Notes under the pieces: generated by a model
Told to the model about the DNA's origin: nothing
The model's input: the letters and a program-made list of their open reading frames with translations, nothing else
The model's database searches: none
Source: Planctomycetota bacterium
Lineage (GTDB): Bacteria > Planctomycetota > UBA11346
Assembly: GCA_003136555.1 (NCBI GenBank)
Contig: PLEW01000114.1
Location: forward strand, 1-55,842
Direction of reading: 5' to 3'
DNA: 55,842 nt
Position numbers and translations under genes: made by a program
Shown: positions 36,063-44,502 of the stretch, piece after piece
Position numbering within the stretch: position 1 is the stretch's first letter
Layout: each line of letters begins with the position of its first letter

Positions 36063-36399
36063 GGCCGGACTCCTTGGTTTGCAGGTCGGCAAGGTAGGTA
36101 TCGAGACGGTCGAAGCTCGCATTCCAGAAGTGGGTGAAATGCGCGACCCAGTCGTGCATCGGCTTGAGCCCATCGCCCTGCAGGCGGTAGAGCCGCTGCT
36201 GGCCGTGGACGCGCATGTGCACGAGCTGCACGGCGCGCAGGACGCGCAAATGCTTGGAAGCCTGCGGCTGGGTGATGTGCAGGATCTCGGCGATGTCATT
36301 CACCGGGCGTTCGCCTCGGGCGAGCAGCTCGAGGATGATGCGCCGCTGGGGCTCGGCGACGGCATTGAAGACATCCGAGGTGGTCGCCAGGCGCGGCAT
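36046..36399 (-). CDS. ArsR-family winged-helix regulator
   Basis: A 117-residue regulator with the winged-helix pattern of the ArsR/SmtB group: DVFNAVAEPQRRIILELLA, then DIAEILHITQPQASKHLRVLRAVQLV and the wing HGQQRLYRL. No Cys metal site is present, so it is of the non-metal type usually paired with AHSA1 proteins, and it should repress its own operon. A strong promoter directly abuts the ATG and no ribosome binding site exists, so the transcript is probably leaderless. Confidence 0.9.
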   Translation of the reverse strand: MPRLATTSDVFNAVAEPQRRIILELLARGERPVNDIAEILHITQPQASKHLRVLRAVQLVHMRVHGQQRLYRLQGDGLKPMHDWVAHFTHFWNASFDRLDTYLADLQTKESGHDPLP

Positions 36400-36405
36400 G
36401 ACGGT

Positions 36406-36433
36406 CTTATATGCTGTTATGGGAATATATCAA
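36406..36433 (-). promoter_or_regulatory. Sigma70-type promoter of the arsR operon
   Basis: On the minus strand TTGATA (36433-36428) and TATAAG (36411-36406) are separated by 16 bases. Each matches the sigma70 consensus in five of six positions or close to it. Only six bases separate the -10 box from the ATG, so transcription should begin at or next to the first base of the start codon. Confidence 0.7.
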
Positions 36434-36666
36434 GATCTGATGCAATGCGTTGCTATGCAGTCGGTTACATATCAGAGTGGCGATCAGCGATGCCCAGCGC
36501 ATCGGTGGCAGGCTGCCGGGCAGGCCTGGGCAGGCACGGGAGCCGCTACCGCACGGTCAGCCAAGAGATCCATTGCTGGGGAGTCGACTCGGCGTCGGCG
36601 GCAGTCCCCGTCGTCCAGATGCTGGCGAAGGCGTCGGCAGTCGACCCGTTCACCTCACTGCGGCTA

Positions 36667-38346
36667 TCACTTCTGCCCGACGGTAAACGTCCCCTGGTTG
36701 TGGTCGCCGCGGGTGTCGAACTGCTCGAGCGCCCCATTCGGCTGCAAGGTGAAGCTGTCGGGGATGAAGCCGCCCTTGCCCGGACCCGAGACCACCGCGT
36801 CGTGGCTGTCGACATGCAGGACACCCTTGGCATCGCAGGTCACCGGCGCCTCGTAGGTGACCGAGAGGTTGCCCCAGGAGGTGGTCACCTGCATGGTGCC
36901 CTGCGGGCCCTTGGCGGCCTTGACCAGGAAGAGGGTCTTGTAGCGGTCCCAGGTGCCGGTGTAGAGCCGCGATGGCATCAGCGCCGGCGGCACGCCCTGC
37001 TCGTTGGCGACGTAGGCGATAAGCTCGTCCAGGCGCTGGGTGATGCGCGTCTTGGTGATGCCGGTGATCGATGGGGCGGCCTGGGAATACCAGAACAGCG
37101 AACGCTCCAGGATCGGCTCCCTGGTCGCACCCGATGCCTTGTGTCCGGCATCATACCAGCGATCGGCGAGCTCGACCTGCTGCGGGCCACCGGAGGGCTT
37201 GAGCAGCTCCATCTCGGCGATGGCCTTGCTGTCGTGGTCGCTGCCATGCGCGAGAAGCGGCAGGCCGATGTCCCAGGAGGCGCTGTCGAAGCAGAAGTAT
37301 TTGCCCGCCACGGTGTTCGCATCGGCATCGTCGGGGTTGTCGACCAGCTTGAGGATGGCCTGCGCCACCGGATTCGCCCGCGCCCGTGCGTAGACCTCCT
37401 TCTTCTTGGCCTTGGCGTCGATGCCGGCGAACGACTGGGCCATGAGATCGCAGGCGGTGAATACGCCGTACCAGTCGGACGAGGCGAGGGCCAGGTCGAT
37501 GGCCTCGCTCAGGAGGGCGTACTGGGTGACCGGATCGTCCTTGCTCAGCGGCGCCTGTTCGAGCAGCTTGCCAGCCAGCTCGCGCTTGTCCTTGGCCTTG
37601 GTCTTGGCGAAATCATCCCGGTAGAGCTTGCGGATCGTGGCGATCGCCGTGCGCACGGCGTCCGGCCCGGGGATCGCGGCATGCTGGCCGGGGCCGGCAG
37701 CGGCATCGGAGCGGCTGAACAGGGTCTTCCGCTCGATGTCCTGGTCCTGCTTCAGCTGCGCCATCTCGCGCTGCTGGGCTTCCAGGCTGAGCTTCTGCGC
37801 CGTCAGCGAGACGTCGGTGCCGATGAAGCGCTCGGCGACCTCGAAGTAGTGCACCGAGATCTGCCCATAGTCCTGCGGATGCTCGCGGGCGTACTTCTGC
37901 GCCCGGTCGAGATAGCTGGCCGCCTCCTCCTTGGGGACGGTCTTGGTGGCCACCGCCTCGATCGTCGCCAGGGCCTGGGTGACCCCCTGGTCTCCCTGGT
38001 TCTGCGAGGTGAAGTGCGCGACGTCGTCGGGGGTCATGCGCTTCTTGCACCAGTAGATGTTGGCCTCCAGGTCGCAGACGCGATCGACATCGCCGACCGC
38101 CTGGTAATAGCGGATGGCCTGGGAGAAGGCCACCGCAGCGGCGACCGCGCGGCTGGCATCCGCAGTCGAATCGTGCATCGCCTTGGTGCCGCGGGCGACC
38201 TGGGCCTCGGCGTCGGCCTGGCTCGGCGCAGCTCCCGCGGACGCGGCGCCGGCTGCTGGAGCGGGGGTGGCGGCGGGCTCTGCGGCTGCAGCGAGGCCCA
38301 GCAGGCCGAAGCATGCCGTGGCAAGCGCCAATCGACGTACATCCAT
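36667..38346 (-). CDS. Large secreted helical protein, unknown function
   Basis: A 559-residue protein with a Sec signal peptide (LALATACFGLLGLAAAAE), an Ala/Pro linker, and a long helical region with TPR-like repeats. The repeat segment KDKRELAGKLLEQAPLSKDDPVTQYALLSEAIDLA occurs in secreted planctomycete proteins of unknown role. The C-terminal 130 residues (RLYTGTWDRYKTLFLV onward) form a beta-rich domain of about lipocalin or jelly-roll size. No catalytic motif is seen. The start is the first ATG before the signal; the ribosome binding site is weak. Confidence 0.75.
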   Translation of the reverse strand: MDVRRLALATACFGLLGLAAAAEPAATPAPAAGAASAGAAPSQADAEAQVARGTKAMHDSTADASRAVAAAVAFSQAIRYYQAVGDVDRVCDLEANIYWCKKRMTPDDVAHFTSQNQGDQGVTQALATIEAVATKTVPKEEAASYLDRAQKYAREHPQDYGQISVHYFEVAERFIGTDVSLTAQKLSLEAQQREMAQLKQDQDIERKTLFSRSDAAAGPGQHAAIPGPDAVRTAIATIRKLYRDDFAKTKAKDKRELAGKLLEQAPLSKDDPVTQYALLSEAIDLALASSDWYGVFTACDLMAQSFAGIDAKAKKKEVYARARANPVAQAILKLVDNPDDADANTVAGKYFCFDSASWDIGLPLLAHGSDHDSKAIAEMELLKPSGGPQQVELADRWYDAGHKASGATREPILERSLFWYSQAAPSITGITKTRITQRLDELIAYVANEQGVPPALMPSRLYTGTWDRYKTLFLVKAAKGPQGTMQVTTSWGNLSVTYEAPVTCDAKGVLHVDSHDAVVSGPGKGGFIPDSFTLQPNGALEQFDTRGDHNQGTFTVGQK

Positions 38347-38658
38347 GCTGGTGATCCCGTGCTGGTGATCGAAGGGGCGAATACCGTCGAATCCCTGTCA
38401 CCTTAGGCAGGTGGCATGCACGTGCAAGGAAAGAGCGACGCGCTGGCGATGCAAACGTCGGCGTCGCGCAACGACAGCGTCCGTCCAGGAGGTATGGCGG
38501 ACCGTCCTCCATCACCCGATCGGCCCGACCGACGGTCTGTCGCTGCTGTGGCGCGAATGGATTAGCCGTGCTCCTGCGCTTGCGATCGAGCCGATGCGAG
38601 CGACACTCCGGCGCTGTACCCGACCTCTCCCCACACAACGCCACCAAGCGAGCATACC
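38347..38658. other. 312 bases without a recognised gene
   Basis: This is the upstream region shared by the secreted helical protein and the small basic gene. Short frames have no supported start or family resemblance. No clear promoter was seen. Confidence 0.35.
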
Positions 38659-38754
38659 ATGGTCAAAGAGAAGAATACCAAGCGTGAGACGAAGAAGGCC
38701 CCCCTGCTGTCGAAGAAAGAGAAGAAGGCCGCCAAGCTCGCCAAGGGACGCTGA
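38659..38754 (+). CDS. Very small lysine-rich protein, 31 residues
   Basis: ATG to TGA encodes 31 residues, of which about 13 are Lys and 3 Arg, arranged as a likely amphipathic or nucleic-acid-binding helix (KKEKKAAKLAKGR at the end). Tiny basic proteins of this type recur in planctomycetes and related groups and probably bind nucleic acid or ribosomes, although no role is established. Codon use (AAG, GCC, CTG) fits the genome. The ribosome binding site is weak, so it needs comparative support. Confidence 0.5.
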   Translation: MVKEKNTKRETKKAPLLSKKEKKAAKLAKGR

Positions 38755-38800
38755 TCCCAGGGCGAAGACGCGGATACCACTGAGCCGCCCGGTGCAGCGC

Positions 38801-38815
38801 CCGCCTGGCAGGCGG
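38801..38815. terminator. Short GC hairpin between convergent small genes
   Basis: CCGCCTG and CAGGCGG are inverted copies separated by one base, which gives a stem of about six pairs with a minimal loop. It lies between the ends of the tiny basic gene and the following convergent gene. No T-tract follows on either strand, so the call is tentative. Confidence 0.3.
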
Positions 38816-38816
38816 C

Positions 38817-39017
38817 TTATCCGGGTTGGGGTCCGTCGGGGTGGCGTTTGGCCTGTCGGCGAAGGGCCTTCTCGGCGATCTTCTGATAGGCGAGCAGCTT
38901 CTCCATCGTGATCCGGCCGATACCCTTGATGTTGCTGGTCGAGTCGTTGAATTCGGCCAGCAGCGCATCAGCGAGCTCGAGCGCGGCAGCGATGTGCTTA
39001 TCGTCAGGCGGCTTCAT
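38817..39017 (-). CDS. Small hypothetical protein, 66 residues
   Basis: A short predicted helical protein; IKGIGRITMEKLLAYQKIAEKAL has the spacing of a helix-hairpin-helix (GxGxxT) element, which would allow DNA binding, but this is only a resemblance. The tail is basic and Pro-rich. It ends with TAA. No good ribosome binding site is visible, and the frame continues upstream to 39263 with no features, so the start is uncertain. Confidence 0.5.
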   Translation of the reverse strand: MKPPDDKHIAAALELADALLAEFNDSTSNIKGIGRITMEKLLAYQKIAEKALRRQAKRHPDGPQPG

Positions 39018-39105
39018 GGGGCGAGTATGGCCGCAATGGCGAGGGAGCAAGGAGCATGGGCAGCGGCTGAGCTCCGAGGCGACCGGCTGCGGGCATGCGC
39101 GCCAT

Positions 39106-39498
39106 TCACCCGCGTGTCCGGTTGCGCAGTGAAGCCAGCCACGTCTGGGCCTCCGCCAGGTCGGTGAAGACCTCGGCATTGAGGCCGCGCTCCTGGGCGA
39201 AGACGGTATACATCCGGCCCATGCCGTACTGGACATCATTGGTGGCGAATACCAGGGCGACATGGCCGGAGAGCGAGCGCGTCATCTCCGCAGACCGCCG
39301 CGCGCGCTCACGCAGCTCGCTTGGCGTCGGGTTGGTGCTTGCGGCGCGGATGTCGATCAGGGTATCGAGGCCGGGAACGAATTCCGGGCTGGCGAAGGCC
39401 TCGGCATACGCCCGATCGACCTCGTCATTGCACAGGGGTCCGCTGACGATCAGGACCATGCGATGCGCTTCGCGTTCTATGCGGTGATGTACTGGCAT
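39106..39498 (-). CDS. SpoIIAA-like/STAS-related protein, 130 residues
   Basis: A small soluble protein resembling the SpoIIAA-like fold: a first strand (MVLIVSGPL), the central DTLIDIRAA strand where STAS proteins carry their core, then HVALVFATNDVQYGM and a final helix (FTDLAEAQTWLA). This family is thought to have STAS-like roles in membrane-associated regulation; no partner is obvious. Its ATG is part of a CATG palindrome that also contains the ATG of the divergent PolB frame. Confidence 0.65.
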   Translation of the reverse strand: MPVHHRIEREAHRMVLIVSGPLCNDEVDRAYAEAFASPEFVPGLDTLIDIRAASTNPTPSELRERARRSAEMTRSLSGHVALVFATNDVQYGMGRMYTVFAQERGLNAEVFTDLAEAQTWLASLRNRTRG

Positions 39499-41380
39499 GG
39501 CGACTGCTCAGATAGCGGCTGTGCTTATGCGTGCAAGCACCAGGGCGGGATGCCGGACGGCGACATCCGGCACACCTCGGCCTGGTCCGCAGCCCAGCCC
39601 CCTTGGCGGCGGAACCCCGAGACCATCCTGGGACGGCGTGCCGGCGCTCTCAGTCCTCCCCACCGCCCACGGTCTCGCCGTCCATGCTCCTGGTGGGGGG
39701 CGCATCCTGCCCTGGGAGGTCGCCCAGGCACTGCTCGACGATCCCGGACTGGTGGTGCAGACGGCTGCCATCGGGGATCTGTCGAGCTGGGACATCGACC
39801 GCCTGCTGTGCGCCATCGCCCATGGCGATCCGGCGGTACCGGCGCTCTTTGACCGCGGCGAGGTGGAGCGGCAGCGCATCCAGGAGCTGCGCCGCCAGCC
39901 GCGGACCTGGAAGGCGACCATCGACGCGGGTGTGATCGTGGGGGACCTCGAGGCTGCCTGCTGCCGTGCCGGCCTGGCGCTGCCGGATGGCCAGCCGCTG
40001 ATGGCGGTGGCCGCCATCAGCCTGCTGATGGAGCGTGCGCAGGGCCAGCTCAGCGTACGCGAGCGCCTGCGCGCGGACCATCCCTGGATCGGGGATGCCG
40101 CGTGGCTGTCGGCGTCGGGCCATCTGGCGGAGATGGTGGTCCTGGAGGGCGCGCGCCGCGACGACATCCGCCGCGCGGTGGTCCCCGGGGCATTGCCGGT
40201 GCTCCAGCTCCTGGCGCATCCCGAGCGCTTCTCGGCGGCGCGCACGGAGGTGCGCGCCGCCATGCAGGCCATCCTCACGGGGACCGTGCGCTGGAATGAG
40301 CGGGGGCACCTCGCCCTCGAGAGCGAGGTGGGCACCCAGTTCGCCGTCGCCGGAGCGTACCTCGGCCTGGGTGTCGGCGGGCTGCATTCAGCTGATCCGC
40401 CAGGGGTGGTCGCGGGGCCATTGTGGGACCTGGATGTGGCCTCCTACTACCCCTCGCTGATCGCCAGCGACAGCATCTCCCCGCCCCAGCTCCCGGACTT
40501 CCCCGCCCGGGTGCGGCGGCTGATGGAGCGCCGGCTGGCCGCCAAGCGCATGGGAGACCAGGTGGCGAGCAACGCATTGAAGGTCGTCATCAACAGCCTC
40601 TACGGCCAGCTCGGCAATCATCGCAGCAGCCTGTTCTCGCCTGCGGACGCGCTGCGCGTCGTCCTCACCGGCCAGCTGAGGCTGCTGCAGCTCATCGAGG
40701 GATGCCTGGACGCCGGCTGCCGGCTGGTCTCGGCGAACACCGACGGCGTGGTGGTGGCGGGCGATCCTGCGCTCGCTGCGCAGGCCTGGGAGGCGGCGAC
40801 CGGCCTGACGCTCGAGCGGTCGGGCTACCAGCGGCTGTGGCGCACCAGCGTCAATGACTACATCGCCACCGGCCCCGATGGCCGGGTGGCCAAGGCCCGC
40901 GGCCGCTTCGCCGGTGGCGAAGAGGAGGGCGAGGGCGCGCGGCGGTCGACGGCACCGATCATCGCGCGCGCGGCAGTCGAGCGGCTGGTCTCTGGCACGC
41001 CGATAGCCGAGAGCATCTGTGCCAGCACGGCGATCACCGATTTCGCCTGCTGGCGGCATGCACGCGACCTCCTGTGGGGCGGGGTGCCGGTGGCCGGATC
41101 GGTGGTCCGCTGGGTCATCGGGCGCGGCGGCACGCCCCTGGTCCAATTCACCGGGGGGCGCCCAGCGGCGACCATCGCCCAGCGCGCGGTCCGGGTGGTG
41201 GATCCTGCGCGCATCGATGTGGGGATCATCGACCGCTCCTGGTACGCCGCCGAGGCCCAGGACCTGGTCGACAAGGTGCTCGGGACCGACCAGGGCGCGA
41301 AGCAGCTGTCGGTCTTCGATCCCCCGGACGGCCAGAGCGCTGACCAGCAGGCGCGCCCGGGCGAAGCGACCGGGCGATGA
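39497..41380 (+). CDS. Family B DNA polymerase, phage type, without visible exonuclease
   Basis: A frame of 627 residues with the polymerase motifs of family B in order: motif A DVASYYPS with Asp313, motif B KVVINSLYG with Lys362, and motif C SANTDGV with Asp416 (the NTD variant used by many phage enzymes in place of DTD). GLGVGGLHS before motif A is also seen in phage PolBs. No ExoI-type DxE segment is found in the N-terminal 300 residues, so proofreading appears absent. The gene stands alone, without other replication or phage genes. The true start may be later, for example GTG 39638, because the first ~45 codons look noncoding; ATG 39497 overlaps the divergent gene's start. Confidence 0.8.
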   Translation: MATAQIAAVLMRASTRAGCRTATSGTPRPGPQPSPLGGGTPRPSWDGVPALSVLPTAHGLAVHAPGGGRILPWEVAQALLDDPGLVVQTAAIGDLSSWDIDRLLCAIAHGDPAVPALFDRGEVERQRIQELRRQPRTWKATIDAGVIVGDLEAACCRAGLALPDGQPLMAVAAISLLMERAQGQLSVRERLRADHPWIGDAAWLSASGHLAEMVVLEGARRDDIRRAVVPGALPVLQLLAHPERFSAARTEVRAAMQAILTGTVRWNERGHLALESEVGTQFAVAGAYLGLGVGGLHSADPPGVVAGPLWDLDVASYYPSLIASDSISPPQLPDFPARVRRLMERRLAAKRMGDQVASNALKVVINSLYGQLGNHRSSLFSPADALRVVLTGQLRLLQLIEGCLDAGCRLVSANTDGVVVAGDPALAAQAWEAATGLTLERSGYQRLWRTSVNDYIATGPDGRVAKARGRFAGGEEEGEGARRSTAPIIARAAVERLVSGTPIAESICASTAITDFACWRHARDLLWGGVPVAGSVVRWVIGRGGTPLVQFTGGRPAATIAQRAVRVVDPARIDVGIIDRSWYAAEAQDLVDKVLGTDQGAKQLSVFDPPDGQSADQQARPGEATGR

Positions 41381-41426
41381 GCGCTGGCCGCCGGCGATGC
41401 GCCAGCATGGCGGCTGGTGCGCTGTA

Positions 41427-42539
41427 TCAGGCGGCGACCTGGCGACGGCCTGCCTGGGCCTGCCGCCGGCGGCGCTGCCACCAGAGCCATGCTCCGCTGA
41501 TCACCTGCACCACCAGCGCGACGCTCGCGGCCGACACCGCGGCCTTGCCCGCATAGCCGCCGATATCCCCGGTATGGATGGCGCGGTTGAGGGTGGCGAC
41601 CCCCGCGCCTGCCGGGGGGTGGCGCGAGTCCTCGATCACCAGCGGCACGCCGCGGTAATGATCGACCACCACCCAGCTCCTGCCGCCCGGGGTGAGGTCT
41701 TCGGGGAAGCGCAACGCCACCACGTACGAGGACGACGGCTGGCTCGGGCAGGTGAGCGCCAGCGGTGCGGCGCCCGGCAGCGTGGCGACCGCGGTGCGGA
41801 TGGCGTCCTCCGGGGTGATGGGCTGACTGCCAGGCTGGATGGTCGAAGGCGCATCGCGCGCGGGTGGGGACGAGCCGGAGAGGGCATATACCAGCGGGAT
41901 CACCGTCTCGCTGAAGGCGATGATGATGCCGGTCGCACCGAGGATGGCGACCAGCGGTGACGACCAGATGCCGATGGCGTTATGGAGATCGAAGCCGGTC
42001 ACCCGGCGCAGCTCCACCCGTGAGCGCTTATGCGGCCACCAGAGGTACAGGCCGGTACCGATCAGGACGACCAGGAGGATGGATGCCACCCCCAGGATCA
42101 CGCTGCCAGGACGGCCGGACATCAGCGAGATGTGGAACTGGTGGATGCGCACCAGCAGGGTCGGTCCGCTGCGCGTGCCGTTGATCGAGCCGGTCGCGCC
42201 ATCGACGAACACCTGGCGGTTGGCGATCTGGGTGATGAAGGGGCCGCCGCGCACCTGCGGCAGCTGCAGCCGGCTTATGCGCTCAGTCGGATGGGAGCTG
42301 CGCAGGGCGCTCAGGATGGCAGAGACCCCGAGGGGTTCGCGCTCGGGATGGGAGGCGTAGAGCGCGGGGTTCATCAGGCGATCGAGGTCCTCCTCGAAGG
42401 CCATGATCGCTCCGGTGACGCCGAGGACGATCAGGAACAGCCCTGCGAGCAGGGCTCCGCAGAGGTGCAGCAGGAGGATGGTGCGGCGCATCGCACCGGC
42501 GATGATCCCTGGGAAGCGGGTGATTGCCATGTCGGACAT
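41427..42539 (-). CDS. PepSY-associated membrane protein
   Basis: A 370-residue inner-membrane protein of the PepSY-TM type: an N-terminal helix (LCGALLAGLFLIVLGVTGAIMAF), a large periplasmic loop, two helices in SVILGVASILLVVLIGTGLYLWWP and the FDLHNAIGIWSSP segment, a second periplasmic PepSY-like domain, and a C-terminal helix ending in WWQRRRR. These proteins often link to iron-siderophore uptake as flavin or heme-associated reductases. No TonB receptor is adjacent, so the role here is open. Several in-frame ATGs (42539, 42530, 42491) compete; none has a strong ribosome binding site. Confidence 0.85.
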   Translation of the reverse strand: MSDMAITRFPGIIAGAMRRTILLLHLCGALLAGLFLIVLGVTGAIMAFEEDLDRLMNPALYASHPEREPLGVSAILSALRSSHPTERISRLQLPQVRGGPFITQIANRQVFVDGATGSINGTRSGPTLLVRIHQFHISLMSGRPGSVILGVASILLVVLIGTGLYLWWPHKRSRVELRRVTGFDLHNAIGIWSSPLVAILGATGIIIAFSETVIPLVYALSGSSPPARDAPSTIQPGSQPITPEDAIRTAVATLPGAAPLALTCPSQPSSSYVVALRFPEDLTPGGRSWVVVDHYRGVPLVIEDSRHPPAGAGVATLNRAIHTGDIGGYAGKAAVSAASVALVVQVISGAWLWWQRRRRQAQAGRRQVAA

Positions 42540-42708
42540 CGCCGGCAGGAGCGACGCGGCCATCACGCTGCCGCGGTGGCTGCCGCTGAGCGTCGATCGC
42601 CGATCCGGCGACCGCCTTGACAGCAGGTGCCCTCATCGAACCTGGGCGGCAGCACCCGCCCCCGTCGCACGGCGCTGATCGACCGCCATCGCTGGACGAC
42701 AGGAACAT

Positions 42709-43596
42709 ATGCATCAGCCCGTCCGCATCCTCCTCATCGCCCTGTCGGTAGCGCTCGTCGCCGGGTCGCCTGGACGCGGCAGCGCCGAGGACCTCCAGGT
42801 CGGGGAGCCATCCGTGGTGACTATCCTCGGGTACACTGACCATGCGATGGAGCCCTTCGTCAGCCGGGATGGCCGGTACCTGCTGTTCAACAACCTCAAC
42901 CAGCCGCCTGCCGATACCGACATCCATTACGCCGAGCGCCGGGATGACGTCACCTGGATCTACCGGGGCAAGGTCGAAGGGGTCAATACCCCCGCCCTCG
43001 AGGGCTGCCCGACCATGGATCGCGCCGGGACCATGTACTTCGTCTCGCCCCGCAGCTATCCCGAGACCCTCTGCACGATCTACACCGGCCATTTCGCCGA
43101 GGGCGTGGTCACCGATGTGCACCTGCTGGAGTCGATCTCGAGGAAGACGCCAGGCATTGTCAATTTCGATGTCGATGTCAGCGCCGACGGGAAGACGCTC
43201 ATCATCGTCGACAGCCGATTCGAGCCCGGTGCAGGGCCCCGCACCGCGGAGCTGGTCATCGCCGCATGGACGGACGGACGGTTCGAGCGATCACACAGCA
43301 GCGCCACCATGCTCGCGCGCGTCAACAAGCAGGGTGCCCTGCAATATGCGCCGACCATATCCGCGGACCTGCTGACGCTGTTCTTCACCCGCGCCGATCC
43401 CGCCTCGGGGCAGGCGGCGCCGCAGATCTACCGCGCCCGCCGGAGCGCGCGTGACGAGCCGTTCTCGGAGCCGGTGCACCTGGCCGGCCTCGGCGAGTTC
43501 GTCGAGGGCTCGGCCTTCAGCGCCAACGAGCATCTCCTCTATTACCACCGCAAGGTCGCCGACAAGCATCGGATCTACGTCGTCCAGCTCCCCTGA
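42709..43596 (+). CDS. Secreted beta-propeller-like (WD40/TolB-like) protein
   Basis: A 295-residue protein with a Sec signal peptide and repeats of the TolB/PD40 type: EPFVSRDGRYLLFNN, CPTMDRAGTMYFVS, DVDVSADGKTLIIVDS, APTISADLLTLFFTR and GSAFSANEHLLYYHRK, which correspond to blades of a beta propeller. Such proteins bind ligands or partners outside the cytoplasm. AGGA six bases before the ATG supports the start. The convergent C39 peptidase frame runs about 300 bases into this gene on the other strand. Confidence 0.75.
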   Translation: MHQPVRILLIALSVALVAGSPGRGSAEDLQVGEPSVVTILGYTDHAMEPFVSRDGRYLLFNNLNQPPADTDIHYAERRDDVTWIYRGKVEGVNTPALEGCPTMDRAGTMYFVSPRSYPETLCTIYTGHFAEGVVTDVHLLESISRKTPGIVNFDVDVSADGKTLIIVDSRFEPGAGPRTAELVIAAWTDGRFERSHSSATMLARVNKQGALQYAPTISADLLTLFFTRADPASGQAAPQIYRARRSARDEPFSEPVHLAGLGEFVEGSAFSANEHLLYYHRKVADKHRIYVVQLP

Positions 43597-44421
43597 GATG
43601 GATGCACGGCACGATGGATCAGCGGTCCGATCCGGCCGGCCCAGGCGCATCGGCAGCCGGCCCACCGGGGGCCGGCCGATCTTCAGGTACATGCCCTGGT
43701 AGCCGAAGGAGTCGCGCCGCTGCATTGCGGTCAACACCCTGCGCCCCTTCATCGAATCGTGGATGGAGACGCGCTCCCCATCGACGGCGATCACCGAGAT
43801 GAAGTGCCCGGTGCCAGCGAGGGAGATGCCGATGATGGAATCCTTCCCGAGGATGCGCTGGTCGATGCGGTAGCTCACGGTGAAGCCCCGGCGCTCGGCG
43901 CAGCGGGCCAGGTACCACAGCTCGGTGCCGGATCCGCTGGTGAACGCCTCGCGCGCCAGCGTCCCTTCGCTGACCAGCACGCCGAATTGCGCCAGGGTGA
44001 AGGCGAGTGCGCAGGGACCGCAGGTGCTCGACGACTGCTGGCTGATGGCGCCATCGACGACGACATTGTCGATCGCGGGGTACTCCAGGGGGTCCAGCAG
44101 CGGCTTGGCCCAGGGGACCAGCACGGCGATGCAGGTGACGACGGTCCGCCATACCAGCCAGGACCAGCCGGTGCGTCGCCACAGGCAGCAGCCGACATAG
44201 AAGCCGGAGAGGGCGGGCACGAAATCCGAGAACGTCGCCGTGCGATAGCGGTAGTACCAGATGCTCGCATCCCACAGATGCAGATAGTACGCGGCATTCA
44301 GCGCAGCGATGGCGGCCAGTGCGGCAAAGACCAAGGGCAGGCCCGGCAGCCGGGGGAGCCAGCGCACGGAGAGGATGAAGGCAGCCCACAGGATGAAGGT
44401 CATGGACAGGATGGTCAGCAT
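43291..44421 (-). CDS. Membrane C39-like cysteine peptidase; C-terminus overruns into the next gene
   Basis: The N-terminal 105 residues hold three or four transmembrane helices. A C39-type papain-fold domain follows: Gln129 in SQQSSSTCGPCAL with nucleophile Cys134, His206 in GTGHFISV and Asp222 in IHDSM. C39 domains usually mature bacteriocin-type peptides on ABC transporters, but no transporter is present here. The domain ends near YQGMYLKIG (about 43680), yet the frame continues for another ~125 residues, overlapping the propeller gene by 306 bases in antisense. A different frame has a stop at 43619, so a frameshift near the end is possible. Confidence 0.75.
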   Translation of the reverse strand: MLTILSMTFILWAAFILSVRWLPRLPGLPLVFAALAAIAALNAAYYLHLWDASIWYYRYRTATFSDFVPALSGFYVGCCLWRRTGWSWLVWRTVVTCIAVLVPWAKPLLDPLEYPAIDNVVVDGAISQQSSSTCGPCALAFTLAQFGVLVSEGTLAREAFTSGSGTELWYLARCAERRGFTVSYRIDQRILGKDSIIGISLAGTGHFISVIAVDGERVSIHDSMKGRRVLTAMQRRDSFGYQGMYLKIGRPPVGRLPMRLGRPDRTADPSCRASISGELDDVDPMLVGDLAVVIEEMLVGAEGRALDELAEAGQVHRLRERLVTRAPAGAVDLRRRLPRGGIGAGEEQRQQVRGYGRRILQGTLLVDAREHGGAAV

Positions 44422-44502
44422 GGCAGGACGTGAACGTATGCCCGGGTGGGAGCCCCATCATGCTGGCGCGGCGCGGCCTGAGACGTCCCTGGAGGATAGC
44501 CG

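Noticed and set aside
36001-38406. Plus-strand open frame of 801 codons
   Set aside because: It runs antisense to ArsR, AHSA1 and the secreted helical protein and has no domain features.
42617-42622. TTGACA before the beta-propeller gene as a third copy of the repeated element
   Set aside because: Only the TTGACAG matches; the GGT and CACACAGCG parts are absent and no TATAAT-like box follows.
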